From NCBI GenBank assembly GCA_029641185.1, contig JAPWGK010000008.1:1302001-1366000 (forward strand): DNA of 64,000 bases, read 5' to 3'. The stretch is from Pseudofabraea citricarpa (Eukaryota > Ascomycota > Leotiomycetes > Helotiales > Dermateaceae). This document shows, piece after piece, positions 23,023 through 34,822 of the stretch. The position numbers were made by a program, and so were the translations under genes. Position 1 is the stretch's first letter, and every line of letters starts with the position of its first letter. The notes under the pieces are model-generated. The model ran no database searches. It was given only the letters and a program-made list of their open reading frames with translations, and was not told where the DNA came from.

Positions 23023-26000
23023 TCAGATGCCCTCATCTTCGCCTCTTGCCCTAGCCAGTCCGATTTTCCCCTTAGCATTCCATAGCAAATAATCCAACCT
23101 CTCAAAGGTCTCTTTAGACAGCGCGGCATTGCCCAAGTCGTAGACGATGCTCTCGAGTCTAGCCACCAAGCCCCGTGCTACAGGCACTGAAACCTCACGA
23201 GTTTCTTCTGCACTGGCGGTCGCCTCCTCCATCTCAATGTCATTGTCGGCAGCCTCTGGTAGTGTACCGACACATTTGTCCCTCTCTTCTCTATCAGAGC
23301 CGCTCATGGCTTCTGGATTCTCCTCAACATCATCTTGACCCTCCTGTTCAATACCACTTTTCTCCCTTGCAGAGATATCACTTGATGATTCTCCTTCTGC
23401 AGATGGCATTCCTTCAAGTATTGGAGATGCAAGTTCCTCAACTTTGGATTCGATCTCATCTCCATCCAGGAACGTGCTTCCATAGTCGGTCTCGGCCGCA
23501 GTTGTTGGTGGTGGCTGTTCGGCTGACTCTTTTGGCTCCTCATCCTTGCGATCGAGATTTTCCGGCCTGGTACTTTGCACTGATGCAGTAAGATCCGCAA
23601 TCTCTGAATTGGGAGTGGAACCCGGCGAGTCGTCCGTTTGTTGTTGAGACAAGACCTTTGAACTTCGGCCCCGACGTCTTTTGAAAACTGCTGGTTGTGG
23701 CTTTTCCCTGACTGGTGCTAAACATATGATTAGCATGTATTCAAAGAAGGTATGATGTCAAAGCTTACCATCAATCGAGGCCTCCCGGCTATCCGGAACC
23801 TCACTCTCCTGTTCAGTCTCGTCATACTTCCTCTTTGGCTGTACAGGAGTAGATACTCTAGATGACTTGGCTGAAGACGCCATACGAGGAGTGGTGCGAG
23901 TTGCTGGTACGGGTATTATAACGCGTACGTTTGGAGTTGGTCTTACTTCTGCGAATGCTTGATCCAGAAATCGAGCTTTTGTATCAGGAGTTTCAGGGAT
24001 TGAAGATTGTTGAGAAAGAACAGAAGTACTTCGCCGTGTACGTCTTGATGCTTTGACAGGAATGCGACGTTTAGGCCCATCGGGTACTTTGTATCCTTCC
24101 GGGATTGTAACAACTATGCAATCAGAAGGAGAGGATGGCGGCAGTTGTTGAAGCTCTTGTTCCCTAGCGTGTTCTTTTGAGGCGGAAGGAGAAGCTCTCT
24201 TGGCTGCATTCTTTTCGGGTACTTGCTTAAGAGGTTTATCTGGACCTTCAAATTCATCCATGAATCTCATCATACTCGATTCATCTAGATCACTAAGAGA
24301 TGAACTTCGATGCGGAATTTGTTCTCGTGCCTTTGCATTGCGAAGTGGGGACGAGACTGCATCTAAGAAAATATCCTCATCAGCAGTATGTTTGTCAGAA
24401 GACGCGGGACTAGACATTGCATCCAAGAAAACATCCCGGGCAATCTGCACGGTTGGCGACATGGGTGAGATATTAGGATCGGCAACAAAGGCTGTGTCAT
24501 GGCTTGATTTGTTCTCATCTGAATTCGAGTCTTCTGCGTTTTCATATGTCGACAGCTTGGAAGGATGGACCACAGCGTATGGATCAAGTTGGGCAGAAGG
24601 GTCAACTGAGAGTGTTGTGTCGTTGCCCAATTCCAATGATGCTTCCCTGCCTGATGAAGGCATGTCTGGAGGAGAAGATGGAATTTCATCATCTGGAAAT
24701 GGGTAGTCTGGTGTTTGCTCTTTTGTTGGTTCAGGTGATGAGGACGGCGGTTGAGAAAGGCCACGATCGGCACGCACTGATCGTGCAGGCGTGGGAGAGG
24801 ATGTTATGTTATCGTCAAACACGGTGTTCGGGAATATTGTAGGTGTTGATGGCCTTTCCAATGCTTCGTCCCGTTTTGCACTATGGGGAAGCTGTATCGG
24901 CACTCCTTCAATTTTAGATGCGGACTTTGGAGTGGCTTTCCCTCTGAGGCTTGGGCTTGATCTCAAGTCAGGGAACATCATAGCAGCCTCAGCTTGCCGC
25001 TCTTTGACCTCCTTCTGCCTATCAGTGAGTATTTGTGATTCCATAGCTTGCTCAGCTATAGGTGATGATTCGATAGGAGCAAAATGGATTTGTGAGTCAT
25101 CATGTCTTAGCTTGGGGGTGATGCTACGCTTCGAGGCTTTCCTGGTCGATAGTTCTGGTGTTTCATCCCGGATGCGTTTTCGAGATGCGCCCTGAGAACT
25201 TTCAACAAGAACTCGAGGTGTTGTTCGATTGTGTCGTATGGGGGACGGCTCCATTAACTGAGGTGTACGCTGTCGCATCATGAATGAGTCTAGGCTATTG
25301 GTACCAGAAAAGCTGAAGGATTCATTCTGGGTTTCTGGAAATGTAGGGACCTGAACTTGTGCTGCATCTTCCTCTTCTTCTGCAACAGATTCGACTGGAA
25401 AGTTTGGCAATTTGAGATCTGCAACACTTCGAAGCCTTTGAAGTGACTTGAGAAGGCTCTGGGAATAATCTAACTTTTCTCCCGAAGCCCCGAATGTGGA
25501 ATTCCAAGTTTCGATGGCCATGTTGACAACTGAACGGTGCTTGCTTTCCAAGCCAGAACAGATTAGTATTTCCATATGGTCGAGTAGTTTAGAGTAGCCA
25601 ATCTGCTGTGCGATTAAAGGGACTCTTCCGCAGACCGTGTGCCAAAATGACACGACCTGTGATAATTAGCAAGTAGAATGTCATATATAATGGAATGTGC
25701 TTACTGATTTGGATATGTCGGAGAAAGGGCGGCCATTCAGTTGCAACTCAGCATCAGAGATCCACGAAGCGGCACCCTTTTGAAGTCTTGAGATGGTCTT
25801 AGGAAAAAGTGTCGAAGGACATCGGTAAAGAAGGTCTGTAACGGCAGATAGCAGAGTTGCGTAAGAACGGGCGTCCTCGGTAAAAGCGAAATAAGCTGTT
25901 TCTAAACATAAACCAACATAGTCGTACAAATGCGAATATGGATCAAATGTACTTGTTTTAGGACCAACATTGACAATGCCCCACAACCGCTTCCGAGCGG

Positions 26001-28779
26001 CATCTAGAGCTTGGCGATCCCTTGGAAACGTGGTTTTGGACACAAGCATTTGGCAATAGCTTATGCCACATGTACCGTGTTGAATTGAAGCAAGCTTTGG
26101 CAGCAGAGCCTTTGCCAATGGTTCAATAACTGCGACCGCTCTTCCAGAGTCTCCAGATTCAGTTGTTACGCGAGTTACCAACGCCTCAAATAATGCCTTC
26201 CATCCTGGAAGTGCAACACTTGGTGAAATCTCAATGCCAAGTTCAAGAATATTGGTGATCTGTCGGTATTCCGAGCCGAGAGGTTTGCCTTGACTGCTGC
26301 CGGACGAACTGCTAGTATCATCCTGCGAGTCTGTAGCTAAGGTTGCAAAATCTGCTAGGGCACGCCAGAGCATTCCACACTGCTCAGTGACTTGAATTGG
26401 CAGCAACTGAATGAGATCACCAACTAAGTCTATTCTAGATTTACTGGAATTCCGAGCATCAAAGAACGGACTTAATATTTCGCCAACTACTTGACGAAAA
26501 TTTAGAGGCACAAAGCCTTCAGTCACCATTATACTACTACCGTCATATTGTAACCCTGGAGAAGGGTTTGTGAATAATACGAATAAATGGTGTAACGGGC
26601 ACTTTACAATGCCCCTCACTTTATCTGGTCGGTGAGACGGCGTAGCAATGACGATAAATGTGTCCTGCTGGCCAATCGACAAGAGCTTCTCTGTAAAGGG
26701 CAATGGCCCAAGCTCGGCCGTGGTAGTACGAATAATGCGAGAAAAGCCAGCAAGAAACTCTGGTGTTCCCCCTATCGAAAGCGTTTCCAGGCTAGTTGGA
26801 CCTTTGTGCCAAAATTTGTAAAGCATGTTGAAAAGGCTTGCTATACAGCCCATGGTGTCCAATGAGACCTTTATCTCCTTGGCAGCTGGAGCCGCAATCG
26901 ATTTTAAGTAGGTATTCCAAAGAGTGGTGATCGAACTCTTTTCTTCAGAAAGCTGCCAAAATGTCCTCTCCATCAATGGCTCTAGAACAGCAAATACACG
27001 CACTGCGTTTCTTCGTAACCATTTTGAATCCAGGGCTGGAAGCTCACTTGATTTGATTGGCTCTGACATTAAAACTCGCTTTTCATCCCAAGGTCTTGCA
27101 GTAGAGAGGTTAAACAGGCCACTTAGAACAGCACATATTAAGTCTAGCTCTGCAGCATCGCGAGTGCCACTACCGATTGCTGGAGTGAGTTCTTTCACAA
27201 AGGGAACCACATACTCGTCCCAGTATAAATCGAGTTGTGCCGCAGTAGAGTGCGGTTTCAAGGCATAATACAGCAGCGCACAGAGACTGTTAGCTGCTGC
27301 TTGTCTTGACTTTCTTTGGCTTCCAGGTTTGGAGGAATTTCTTCTCTTAAACTGCCCAAGAATTGGGATCGATAAGGTTGTGATAATTTGTCGGGACGAC
27401 TTTTCGTCTGGTTGCGTTGCATATATAAACCGACTCCAAGCAAGATTCGCCTCGACTCTGAGATTTTGATCACTGGAGTTGAAACATGGTTGAAGAGTCT
27501 GAAACCACAATTTGAGAAAACTCCAGTGTTCCAGCTGACGTGGTTTGGCGCGCAGGAATAAGATCACAACGGTCCATATCTGAGGAACACAAACAGCATC
27601 TTGTTTCTTCTCGACCATCATCTTCATCCGGCGAGAGAGTAAATCTGCGAATTTTGGGCCATCGTCCAATCCCCTAGAAAGCAACTCGGCGACTTGACGG
27701 GACACTCTCGGTTCCGTTCCAAATATGGTTGCAGCTTCTTGTCCGAATTGTATAGCGGGAGTTCGGACTTCTTTGGTGCTAGAGGACATAAGTTCGAAAA
27801 GATCCTCCACCCACTCCGTGTTGGTAATCATAAGTGGCGGGGAGACCCTGAGGAGATTCCGGTAAACGCCAATACGCCCAGTAGAAATGCTTTTGCCCTT
27901 GACATGATTCTCAACATTGTGGACGGCTCGAATCAATTTCCCAACCCTTTCCTGGTTCAAAACCTTCTGTGAGAAACTCTGCTTGGACATGATAAACATA
28001 AGATGTTTGACCACATCCTTCGACATCTGAGGGCCCTCCAACGTCCTCAAGGTGTGTTCGACCACAAAGATTGCAAAATCGGTAGAAAACATTTCGGCGA
28101 TAGCTGTCTTGTATAGAAGGCTGCCCAGAAGAACTAGTGCTTGAACTGTAAGTGCCGTATCTGGACCCCCAGCAGCATTCTTAGCAGACATATCACGCTG
28201 GATGAACTGTTCCAATAGACCCATCTTAACCTTCAAAGCTCTAATATCTGGGACATTGTCGGATGCCTTCAGAACATTCGACAAGGTCATGTAGGCATCC
28301 ATCTTGGAGCTGCGATCTTTTCCTGCCAGCTGATGCGCTATGGATTCGAGCATGGTGGCAAGGTTCGGAAATGTGTGTGGCGGAGAGAGCTTCGTGTTAG
28401 ACCCCAAGTTGAGGTCAAGGTCGATAGGTCCATTATACGGCTTGAGGATCGATTTCGAAGGCTTCCTACTCGCAGAAGGCTGAAGAGGCTGTAGAGGAGA
28501 TGGCGGTATGCTGGTGCCGTCCGCTGAGAGTTTCGGAGGCTCCTTGGACTCGACACAGGGGGAGAAGTCGACCTTCTTGCGCGATGAGCCAGTGAGAGGG
28601 TTCGGGGCTCCTGCAGAAGAGTCGGGCGTAGAAGTGGGAACAAGGCGCGGAGATTCCTTGGTGAATATCCCATTCAAGAAATGACTTTTGACATCAGCGC
28701 TGGTGTTGGACTCTCGAGGAGGTGTTGGCGGCCTTGCTGGGAGCGTCGTTAGTTTAGCAACAGATGCCGGCTGCACCAT
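23023..28779 (-). CDS. RIF1: Rif1, telomere-length and replication-timing regulator
   Basis: Three exons (introns 25657-25704, 23718-23768) give 1885 residues, close to yeast Rif1 (about 1900). Residues ~130-1040 form the helical-repeat Rif1 N-terminal domain ('LESIAHQLAGKDRSSKMDAYMTLSNVL' begins it). The rest is long, disordered and rich in Ser, Pro and acidic residues, ending in a short conserved segment near 'LDYLLWNAKGKIGLARARG'. Near the N-terminus are two protein-phosphatase-1 docking motifs: an RVxF type, 'KKVDF' (68-72), and SILK (110-113), in the order known from yeast Rif1. By family knowledge Rif1 brings PP1 to chromatin to oppose DDK at late origins, limits telomere elongation and acts at double-strand breaks. 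It is nuclear. Ser/Pro-rich sites around both motifs suggest phospho-control. Ric8 is divergently transcribed from the other side of a 1.1-kb intergenic region. Confidence 0.9.
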
Positions 28780-29916
28780 GGTTGCGAGTGATTATCGGGA
28801 CATGTAATCCTCGTAGTTTATCATGTTCGAGGGGACATCGACATGACATGCGCAACTCTGGATGATAAGATAGGACGTGGGATCTGGAGGTTGGGCCTGG
28901 TTGATTGTCGCGCTTCGATAGCCCCAACTTTTCGTTCAGGGTTCATCAACGACGCGCTTCCCAGCTTTCACTCTACGCGACCTGCGAGTCTCCAATCCAG
29001 GCGCGTGAGACGGCACGTGACAGCAGTGCATGTGAAGACTGGCTCTTGGTCGCGTGGTGCAATGCAGAAGTTATTGTGATGGAGAGCCCTTGAAAAAACA
29101 ATTTTATTGTCCTCGGTCCCAAAAGGTGATTTATCACAGCTATCGGATGCTGCAATAATCCATCGTCACGGCTCTCTACAGCCCTTTTGCTCATTGACTT
29201 CTAGCACTTTTATATTGGGAAACGTGCTGATAACTTAATAGCACTAGATTACTTGAAGCTAGTTAAAGTGCTGATTTAGCGACCAGACAGAAGAAAGAAA
29301 GCAAAGTTATCTGTATAGAAAGCCACAGTCTTCCAAGACTCTCTGCTGTCATGCTCATGCTCATGATGTTGTCCTCGTTTAGCAGCAGTAGCGAGATATC
29401 AAGGTTGGGCCCGCCGGCAAGTGATTGGCGACGGGCGACAAGATATCACAATCTGCATCTTCCCCACACCCACATCGTCTGACATCTGCAAGTACCAGCA
29501 CCAGCACCTGATGCCCCGGCACCTGCATTGATCTGCTCTCTTGTTTTGTACAGCAGCTCACAGCTCTCCTCGTGTGCCCTCAGCTCAGCTGAACCCCGCT
29601 TGTTATCGCCCTTCGCGCGAGACAACAGGAAAGCATCGCGGGGTCAACAGAGGGAGCTTCATCTGGCCACTGTCTACAAGCACCGTCACTGCTTCACCAG
29701 CTCTTTGGTCAATAGTTCATGCGCCACCTCGCAAGCTCCAGCGACACCCTGGCCAGTAGCAACCAAGAGCTATTCAAAGTGAGCCTCCCTCATAAGCCCT
29801 CTCTTGACGAATGGATCTGACCTTACTTCAGCTCTTACCCCTCTGGCATTTACAACTTCTCTCTCACTCCTCCCACATATAACCCACTCTCGAAAACACA
29901 GACCAAACTCAACAAT
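28780..29916. promoter_or_regulatory. Divergent promoter region between Rif1 and Ric8
   Basis: 1137 bp between the two ATGs on opposite strands. No coding frame supported and no clear TATA box, which fits two housekeeping-type genes. C/T-rich stretches precede the Ric8 ATG ('CTCTCTCACTCCTCCC'), as is common in fungal promoters. Confidence 0.55.
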
Positions 29917-31559
29917 ATGCCGGCGTCAGCCCCCCGTTCCTCGACCTCCTCTGCCGACTTATCTGCAACTGGTCCAGGTAGGTGTCTGTTACACAATGGC
30001 ATTGTACAGTCACTGACAACAATTGCAGCCAAGCTAGAAGAAGTTACAAGACTGTTAGATATCCTCGAAAAGGACCTGGAGACCATCAGTCTTCTCCCAC
30101 ATCGTACGCTTCGTCACTTATCCTAAAAATGGGGCCAACTAACTTTCAAAGAACGCGATGCTCATCTCGACTCTCTCAAGATCCTTGGTCGCGACCCCTC
30201 TTACGCCGAACCACTATTCACAAAACAGGTAAGTATCCTGAGTCTGGAACTATACCAGTGCTAACAAAGCACAGGCCATGGAGACATTAACACGACATGC
30301 CTTTAACAGCCCTTCCAATACCACATCTCGAAACGCCCTCAGATGCATATGTAATATCATGGTACACCGTCCGAATACGAGGCAGATGTTCGTAGACTTG
30401 GCATATGAGGCAAAAGCATGCAATAGGTTAAAGAATGATAATCGAGATGACGAATTTCTGGTCTCTAGGGTTATCTTCTTAACAACTTATGGTACGGATA
30501 TTGACATCGAGAAGCTCATCGATCAGTACCATATTGCAGAGACTATCTCCCAAAACATTTCAAGACATACTAAACAATACGTCACCAAGTCGAAGAAGAT
30601 CAAAGAAATAGATCCTATGGAGGATATGGCATTGGATGAGTCTCTGAAGCTTCTATTCAACCTGACACACCACTGTCCTCAACGCAGCAAGCAGTTCTCT
30701 CCTGCCCTACAACCGATCTTGACCATCATCGCAAAACGACCAATACCCGCTAACAAGCCACTTGATCCCCCAGTGCGGTCTTTGTTGCACGCGATTCTAA
30801 ACTTGGAAGTAGATGATTCTCATAATATATCTATACTATTTCCAAAATCCGACCAGAATATCAATATTTCTCGGTTGCTGGATATCCTAGAAATGTCCGT
30901 CAAAGCTTACACTGGCGAAGATCTAGAACGAGAGGTACCGCCACTTCTTGCGTTATTACGTCGATTATACGAGATCAGCCCCAAAGATGTGCAGAAATAT
31001 ATGCAGTCTCGAATACTTCCATCTGAAGAAGACCGTAAACAGGTGCTGGGGCGAGCTGATACACTCTCTGGTCGTCTTCTCAAATTATCCACGAATCCCC
31101 TCGCTCCATCGGTACGCGAGTCAACTTCTTCACTGCTATTCGAATTATCCAATCAAGACGCCCAAACCTTTGTACAAAATGTAGGATATGGATTTGCTGC
31201 TGGGTTCCTAATGAATCGTAATATTGCGGTTCCAGAAAACGCCATGGAAGCATACAGTACAAGCGGCGAGGGAGCAAGCAAAGACATTCAAATACCAATC
31301 AACCCAATCACAGGACAACGATTGGACTCGGAAGCAAAAATTGACCTGCCAGAAATGACACAAGAAGAAAAGGAACGGGAGGCCGAGAGGCTGTTCGTAC
31401 TTTTCGAGAGGTATGTTCGCGGTCACGTATTTGTGAAAATTCACTAACACCTTTTCCAGATTGAAGCAGACTGGCGTAATGAATGTGAAAAATCCAGTCG
31501 AAGAAGCATATCAGCAAGGCAGGTTCCTTGAGCTCGATGATGATGCCGATTCGGATTGA
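29917..31559 (+). CDS. ric8: Ric8 / synembryn, chaperone and exchange factor for G-protein alpha subunits
   Basis: Five exons (introns 29978-30028, 30104-30151, 30229-30274, 31411-31459) give 482 residues, matching fungal Ric8 proteins. The fold is armadillo-like helices. Recognisable stretches are 'FNSPSNTTSRNALRCICNIM', 'LKLLFNLTHHCP', 'PPLLALLRRLYE' and the C-terminal 'MTQEEKEREAERLFVLFERLKQTG', then 'NPVEEAYQQGRFLEL' and an acidic end. Ric8 binds GDP-bound G-alpha, helps it fold and promotes nucleotide exchange in the cytosol and at the membrane. In filamentous fungi it is needed for growth, conidiation and virulence-related G-protein signalling. The ATG at 29917 gives a short Ser/Thr/Ala-rich leader before the first helix. 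Each splice join recovers conserved sequence ('FERLKQTG' spans the last one). It may act with receptors such as the Pth11-like protein in this window, though physical distance argues for no direct genetic link. Confidence 0.92.
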
Positions 31560-31843
31560 ACAGAACAACGTTTTCGGAGTGACGGTTTCGAGTGGCTGAA
31601 CAAAAACTTGCATATTCAGACAACTTTTTGATGCATGGCGTGGGAAACTTTGCATGGGAAATACACCTGAGGAGTTATGGGATAAATTGAACGATCCGAA
31701 TTTTGCGTCTTTCTTGCATAATGCCCTTATAATTTCCAATGCTATTATTTTGCATTATCGAATGAACGAGGACTTCGTCGGCAAAGATGGTACGTGGTTC
31801 TTTGCTCGCTTATTTGTGACAATACTTTTTATTGCACTTAGGA

Positions 31844-33493
31844 TTATTCTACAATTGAATACCACTTAATCTCTTTTCCTGGTAACACATTGACAGGCGG
31901 TTTATTTCCCATCTTGCCTCTCAAAGAAACCTGACCCGGTCCATTAGCAAAGAGCGTCCTTGTACTTGTGGCCTCGTCAAACAAGACGCTCTCATGATTC
32001 AGAACAGGATGGCACATTGGCGTCACCCCATTATTCACCAATGCCAAACCTAATCGATCACCCTCCTGAACCGTCGCATTCATAACCGGTACGCGAATAA
32101 CGCGCATAGATTCTGATAGGTCCGCAGGTACGATATTAACGGCCGCCAACGTCTCCCACACATATCTCGGTGTAAAGAAATCCGTATTAGTTCCGTAGCG
32201 GTAAACGGCGATGGACAAATTACCTGTCGGTCCAGCAGCAGCCATATTAATTCCTACTTCTGTCAAGGAACCCGATTTGGAAGACGCCCATGTTTGGTAG
32301 AGTTGGTACTGAGGCAGATCACAGACGACGCTATAATTCCCAGTTTCTCCTGATCCATCGGTTGCGCTGACTGCTCTCCCTTCTGCCACCCCCAGAACCT
32401 CCTGTCCTTCTGCAAAAGTGATTGTCGTTTCCTTGCCTGCTGTGCAATCTATATCTTGCACGGATCCATCAGTATTGAACTCCAATTTCTGGAATTCGTG
32501 ACCGTGTAGTCCGGTCCTGATGCCAATCACTTCTGGCGGCGCATCGCTAAACGTATCAGCCTGGTGGACATACGTTGTTGGACCACCTTCAGTCGGCGAG
32601 GGTAAAGCCAAGACGCCTGTCGTCTGGCCATTGCATGTATCGGCGCTAATAATCTGACGCTGCCAGGGGCCCTGGATACTTTTCGACCGGTACATGATAA
32701 GCAAGGTGCCGGTACAGAAGCCGCAAGTATTCGAAGCACTGACATAAAACCAATCCCCCCGCTGAAAGATATCTGGCGACTCGGCTTCCTCATCCACGAG
32801 ATCGCCGACGGGCAGGATCTGATACGCCTCGCCAGTGGTATTTTTCAGATCGGACGTCAATTCCTGCACGTAGAAGTTCTGGACAAAAGGCGGCCAGATA
32901 CTGGCGCCCGTCGTAGCGAAGTCAATTAGTGAGTAGACAAGATATCCCGTGCCATTGACGACTTCGACACTGAAGTCTCCCGCCATGGTGCCAGCTGGCT
33001 GCACTCCTACGAGTGCTCTCTCTTCAAGTAGCGTATACCCGCTCGTCGGCGACGATGAAGTGAAGATGGCATATCCCGGTGCGAGGGCATTGACCCAAAG
33101 GACATATTCCTGAGCACTCTCGTCAAAGACGATATGTGGTCGCCCACAATTACCCGTCAGTGTGCCACTGCAGAGATCTTCGATCTCGGCCGTGCTTGGG
33201 TCGAAGAGCCAACCGTTGGGTGCCCAATGGCTCAGATCCGACGACGAGTACGAGAGGATGCCGCAGAAATCCAGCCCGCAAGCGAACGAGAGTCCATACC
33301 AGATATATGTCCCGTTGAAGAAGTCAATCTTCCCGCTTGTGCTGTCGATGGCTGCCCCGTCCGTGTCGAAGATGTAGTGCTTCCCGTTCGTCAGCGTCGT
33401 GGTGAGCTCTGAGCCTGCCGTGGCGGATATGTTGGGGACGAGCAGAGTTAGACTCAGAAATGCCGTGAGCAGGCCGGCAGGGGAGAACAACAT
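31844..33493 (-). CDS. Secreted GH43-like protein (GH43_24 / exo-beta-1,3-galactanase-related) with C-terminal beta domain
   Basis: Single exon, 549 residues from the ATG at 33493, which sits right before a clear signal peptide ('MLFSPAGLLTAFLSLTLLVPNISATA'). An in-frame ATG at 33601 would add a leader unlike a signal peptide. Residues ~35-370 look like a five-bladed GH43 propeller: 'NGTYIWYG' (60-67), 'CYSS'-like 'LSYSSSDLSHW', 'RPHIVFD' (118-124), 'ESPDIFQRGDWFYVSASNTCGF' around E238, and 'GQTTG' with Q290. In galactanases of subfamily 24 a Glu precedes 'RPK' and a Glu in 'EAP' acts as acid. Here the second is kept (E238) but the first is Gly117. Residues ~385-549 form a separate beta-rich domain with several N-glycosylation sites. 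It is probably active on, or binds, arabinogalactan or related side chains; the substrate is uncertain. Its 3' end faces Ric8, 284 bp away. Confidence 0.72.
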   Translation of the reverse strand: MLFSPAGLLTAFLSLTLLVPNISATAGSELTTTLTNGKHYIFDTDGAAIDSTSGKIDFFNGTYIWYGLSFACGLDFCGILSYSSSDLSHWAPNGWLFDPSTAEIEDLCSGTLTGNCGRPHIVFDESAQEYVLWVNALAPGYAIFTSSSPTSGYTLLEERALVGVQPAGTMAGDFSVEVVNGTGYLVYSLIDFATTGASIWPPFVQNFYVQELTSDLKNTTGEAYQILPVGDLVDEEAESPDIFQRGDWFYVSASNTCGFCTGTLLIMYRSKSIQGPWQRQIISADTCNGQTTGVLALPSPTEGGPTTYVHQADTFSDAPPEVIGIRTGLHGHEFQKLEFNTDGSVQDIDCTAGKETTITFAEGQEVLGVAEGRAVSATDGSGETGNYSVVCDLPQYQLYQTWASSKSGSLTEVGINMAAAGPTGNLSIAVYRYGTNTDFFTPRYVWETLAAVNIVPADLSESMRVIRVPVMNATVQEGDRLGLALVNNGVTPMCHPVLNHESVLFDEATSTRTLFANGPGQVSLRGKMGNKPPVNVLPGKEIKWYSIVE

Positions 33494-33693
33494 GTTTGCT
33501 GATCGAGAGACGAAGTAGGCGAGAGGAGAGATGGGATGGACATGAAACAGATCAAGCTTGCAGGAAGGAACGAAAGAGAAGTCTCCTGGTCTCGTTCGCA
33601 TGGGGATTCTCGACTTCTTTATGTACTCGCAGAGCTACTACTACTCTCTGTACCTGACAGAAGGTACTGCAGTAATGCCTCTTTCTCTCATGC

Positions 33694-33726
33694 ATGCTCG
33701 TGCTCATGCTCATGCTCATGCTCGTG
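33694..33726. repeat. Short tandem repeat, unit GCTCRT
   Basis: About five copies of a hexamer GCTCAT/GCTCGT, lying 200 bp upstream of the GH43-like ATG. Confidence 0.75.
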
Positions 33727-34783
33727 CGCCACCCCGTCTTGGCCCTGCCCATCACTCCTCGAATCACCACATTCCAACCCCAACATCTCATCTCCAAGAC
33801 CCATTCTCAAGAGAAATGGCTCCAATTCCCCCCTCGCATCTCATTACCCCGAGCCATTTTTCTTCCCATCCTACTCCACTGTGCAGTGCTCACGAGAGTA
33901 GAAGCATCAAGAGAAGTGTGCTAATGCCCTCTGCCTTCACAAGAACGTCCCCCGTCCATCGGGGAATTCTGGGGTCCAAGGTGGACGAAACGTGGACGGG
34001 ACGACGGGGCCTCCGCCAGCATGTGGACGTACAGGGAACATGGCAAACATTACTCTCCTTCCCCACATTCTGGGGTAGCTGGCTGTAAGCTTATTCGTGT
34101 CGTGCGTGGGGTTATGTCGGGTGAACTTGATCATCGTCCTTGGAGGTGGGTAGGCGAGGTGGAGTGAAGTGGAAGGAGTGACTGATGCCGAGGCTGGCTT
34201 GTGTGGTGGTTTTGTTTGTTTGTGTTGCGGAGAGGGGAGTTCGTGTGCTGGTCTGTTTGTTTCTTGTTGCTGGATTGAGTTTCTCTGGGGTATCTGTATG
34301 TGTGTGTGTTTGTGCGGGTGTAGTGGACGAGTGAGACGCAGGTGCGGAGATGTATCTCCATGGAGGATTAGTATATGTCTATATGTGGGTATAGTTGTTG
34401 TTCATCTCCAATCCACTTATCCTCTTCTCCAACCTGCTACGTATTTGCGTTTCTCTACTTCCAGATTCTCCATCACTTTGCATGCATTCTGCAGAATCTC
34501 TTCGTTTTGAAAGGTACTGGTTGCATTAGACCTTTCTACCTAGAGTTATATCTGCATAGAGCTATAGAGCTAGTGGACGGCGAGAACTGGCAAGCGAGCG
34601 ACCTATCGCTATCGAAGACTTTGAATCACTTTAATATAAGCTTAGACTTCCTTTTCTCATCGTGCGAGTTGTCCCTCGGCCAAACCCGAGTCATTTTCTT
34701 GCATGTCCACTGTATAATATTGCACATCAATATTTCCTTATATCTCTTTGTGCACTCACATCATTCATCGCTCTTTCTCTCTT

Positions 34784-34822
34784 ACACACACTCTCTCTCT
34801 CTCTCTCACACTCTCACTCTCC
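34784..34822. repeat. CT/CA microsatellite
   Basis: A run of about nine CT units flanked by CA-rich and CTCACT repeats. Ordinary dinucleotide microsatellite. Confidence 0.8.

Noticed and set aside
23147..24842. Several plus-strand open frames opposite Rif1
   Set aside because: They are mirror frames of the Ser/Pro-rich low-complexity Rif1 C-terminal half.
33494..33601. Upstream ATG at 33601 for the GH43-like protein
   Set aside because: It would bury the clear signal peptide behind 36 residues; the ATG at 33493 starts it directly.
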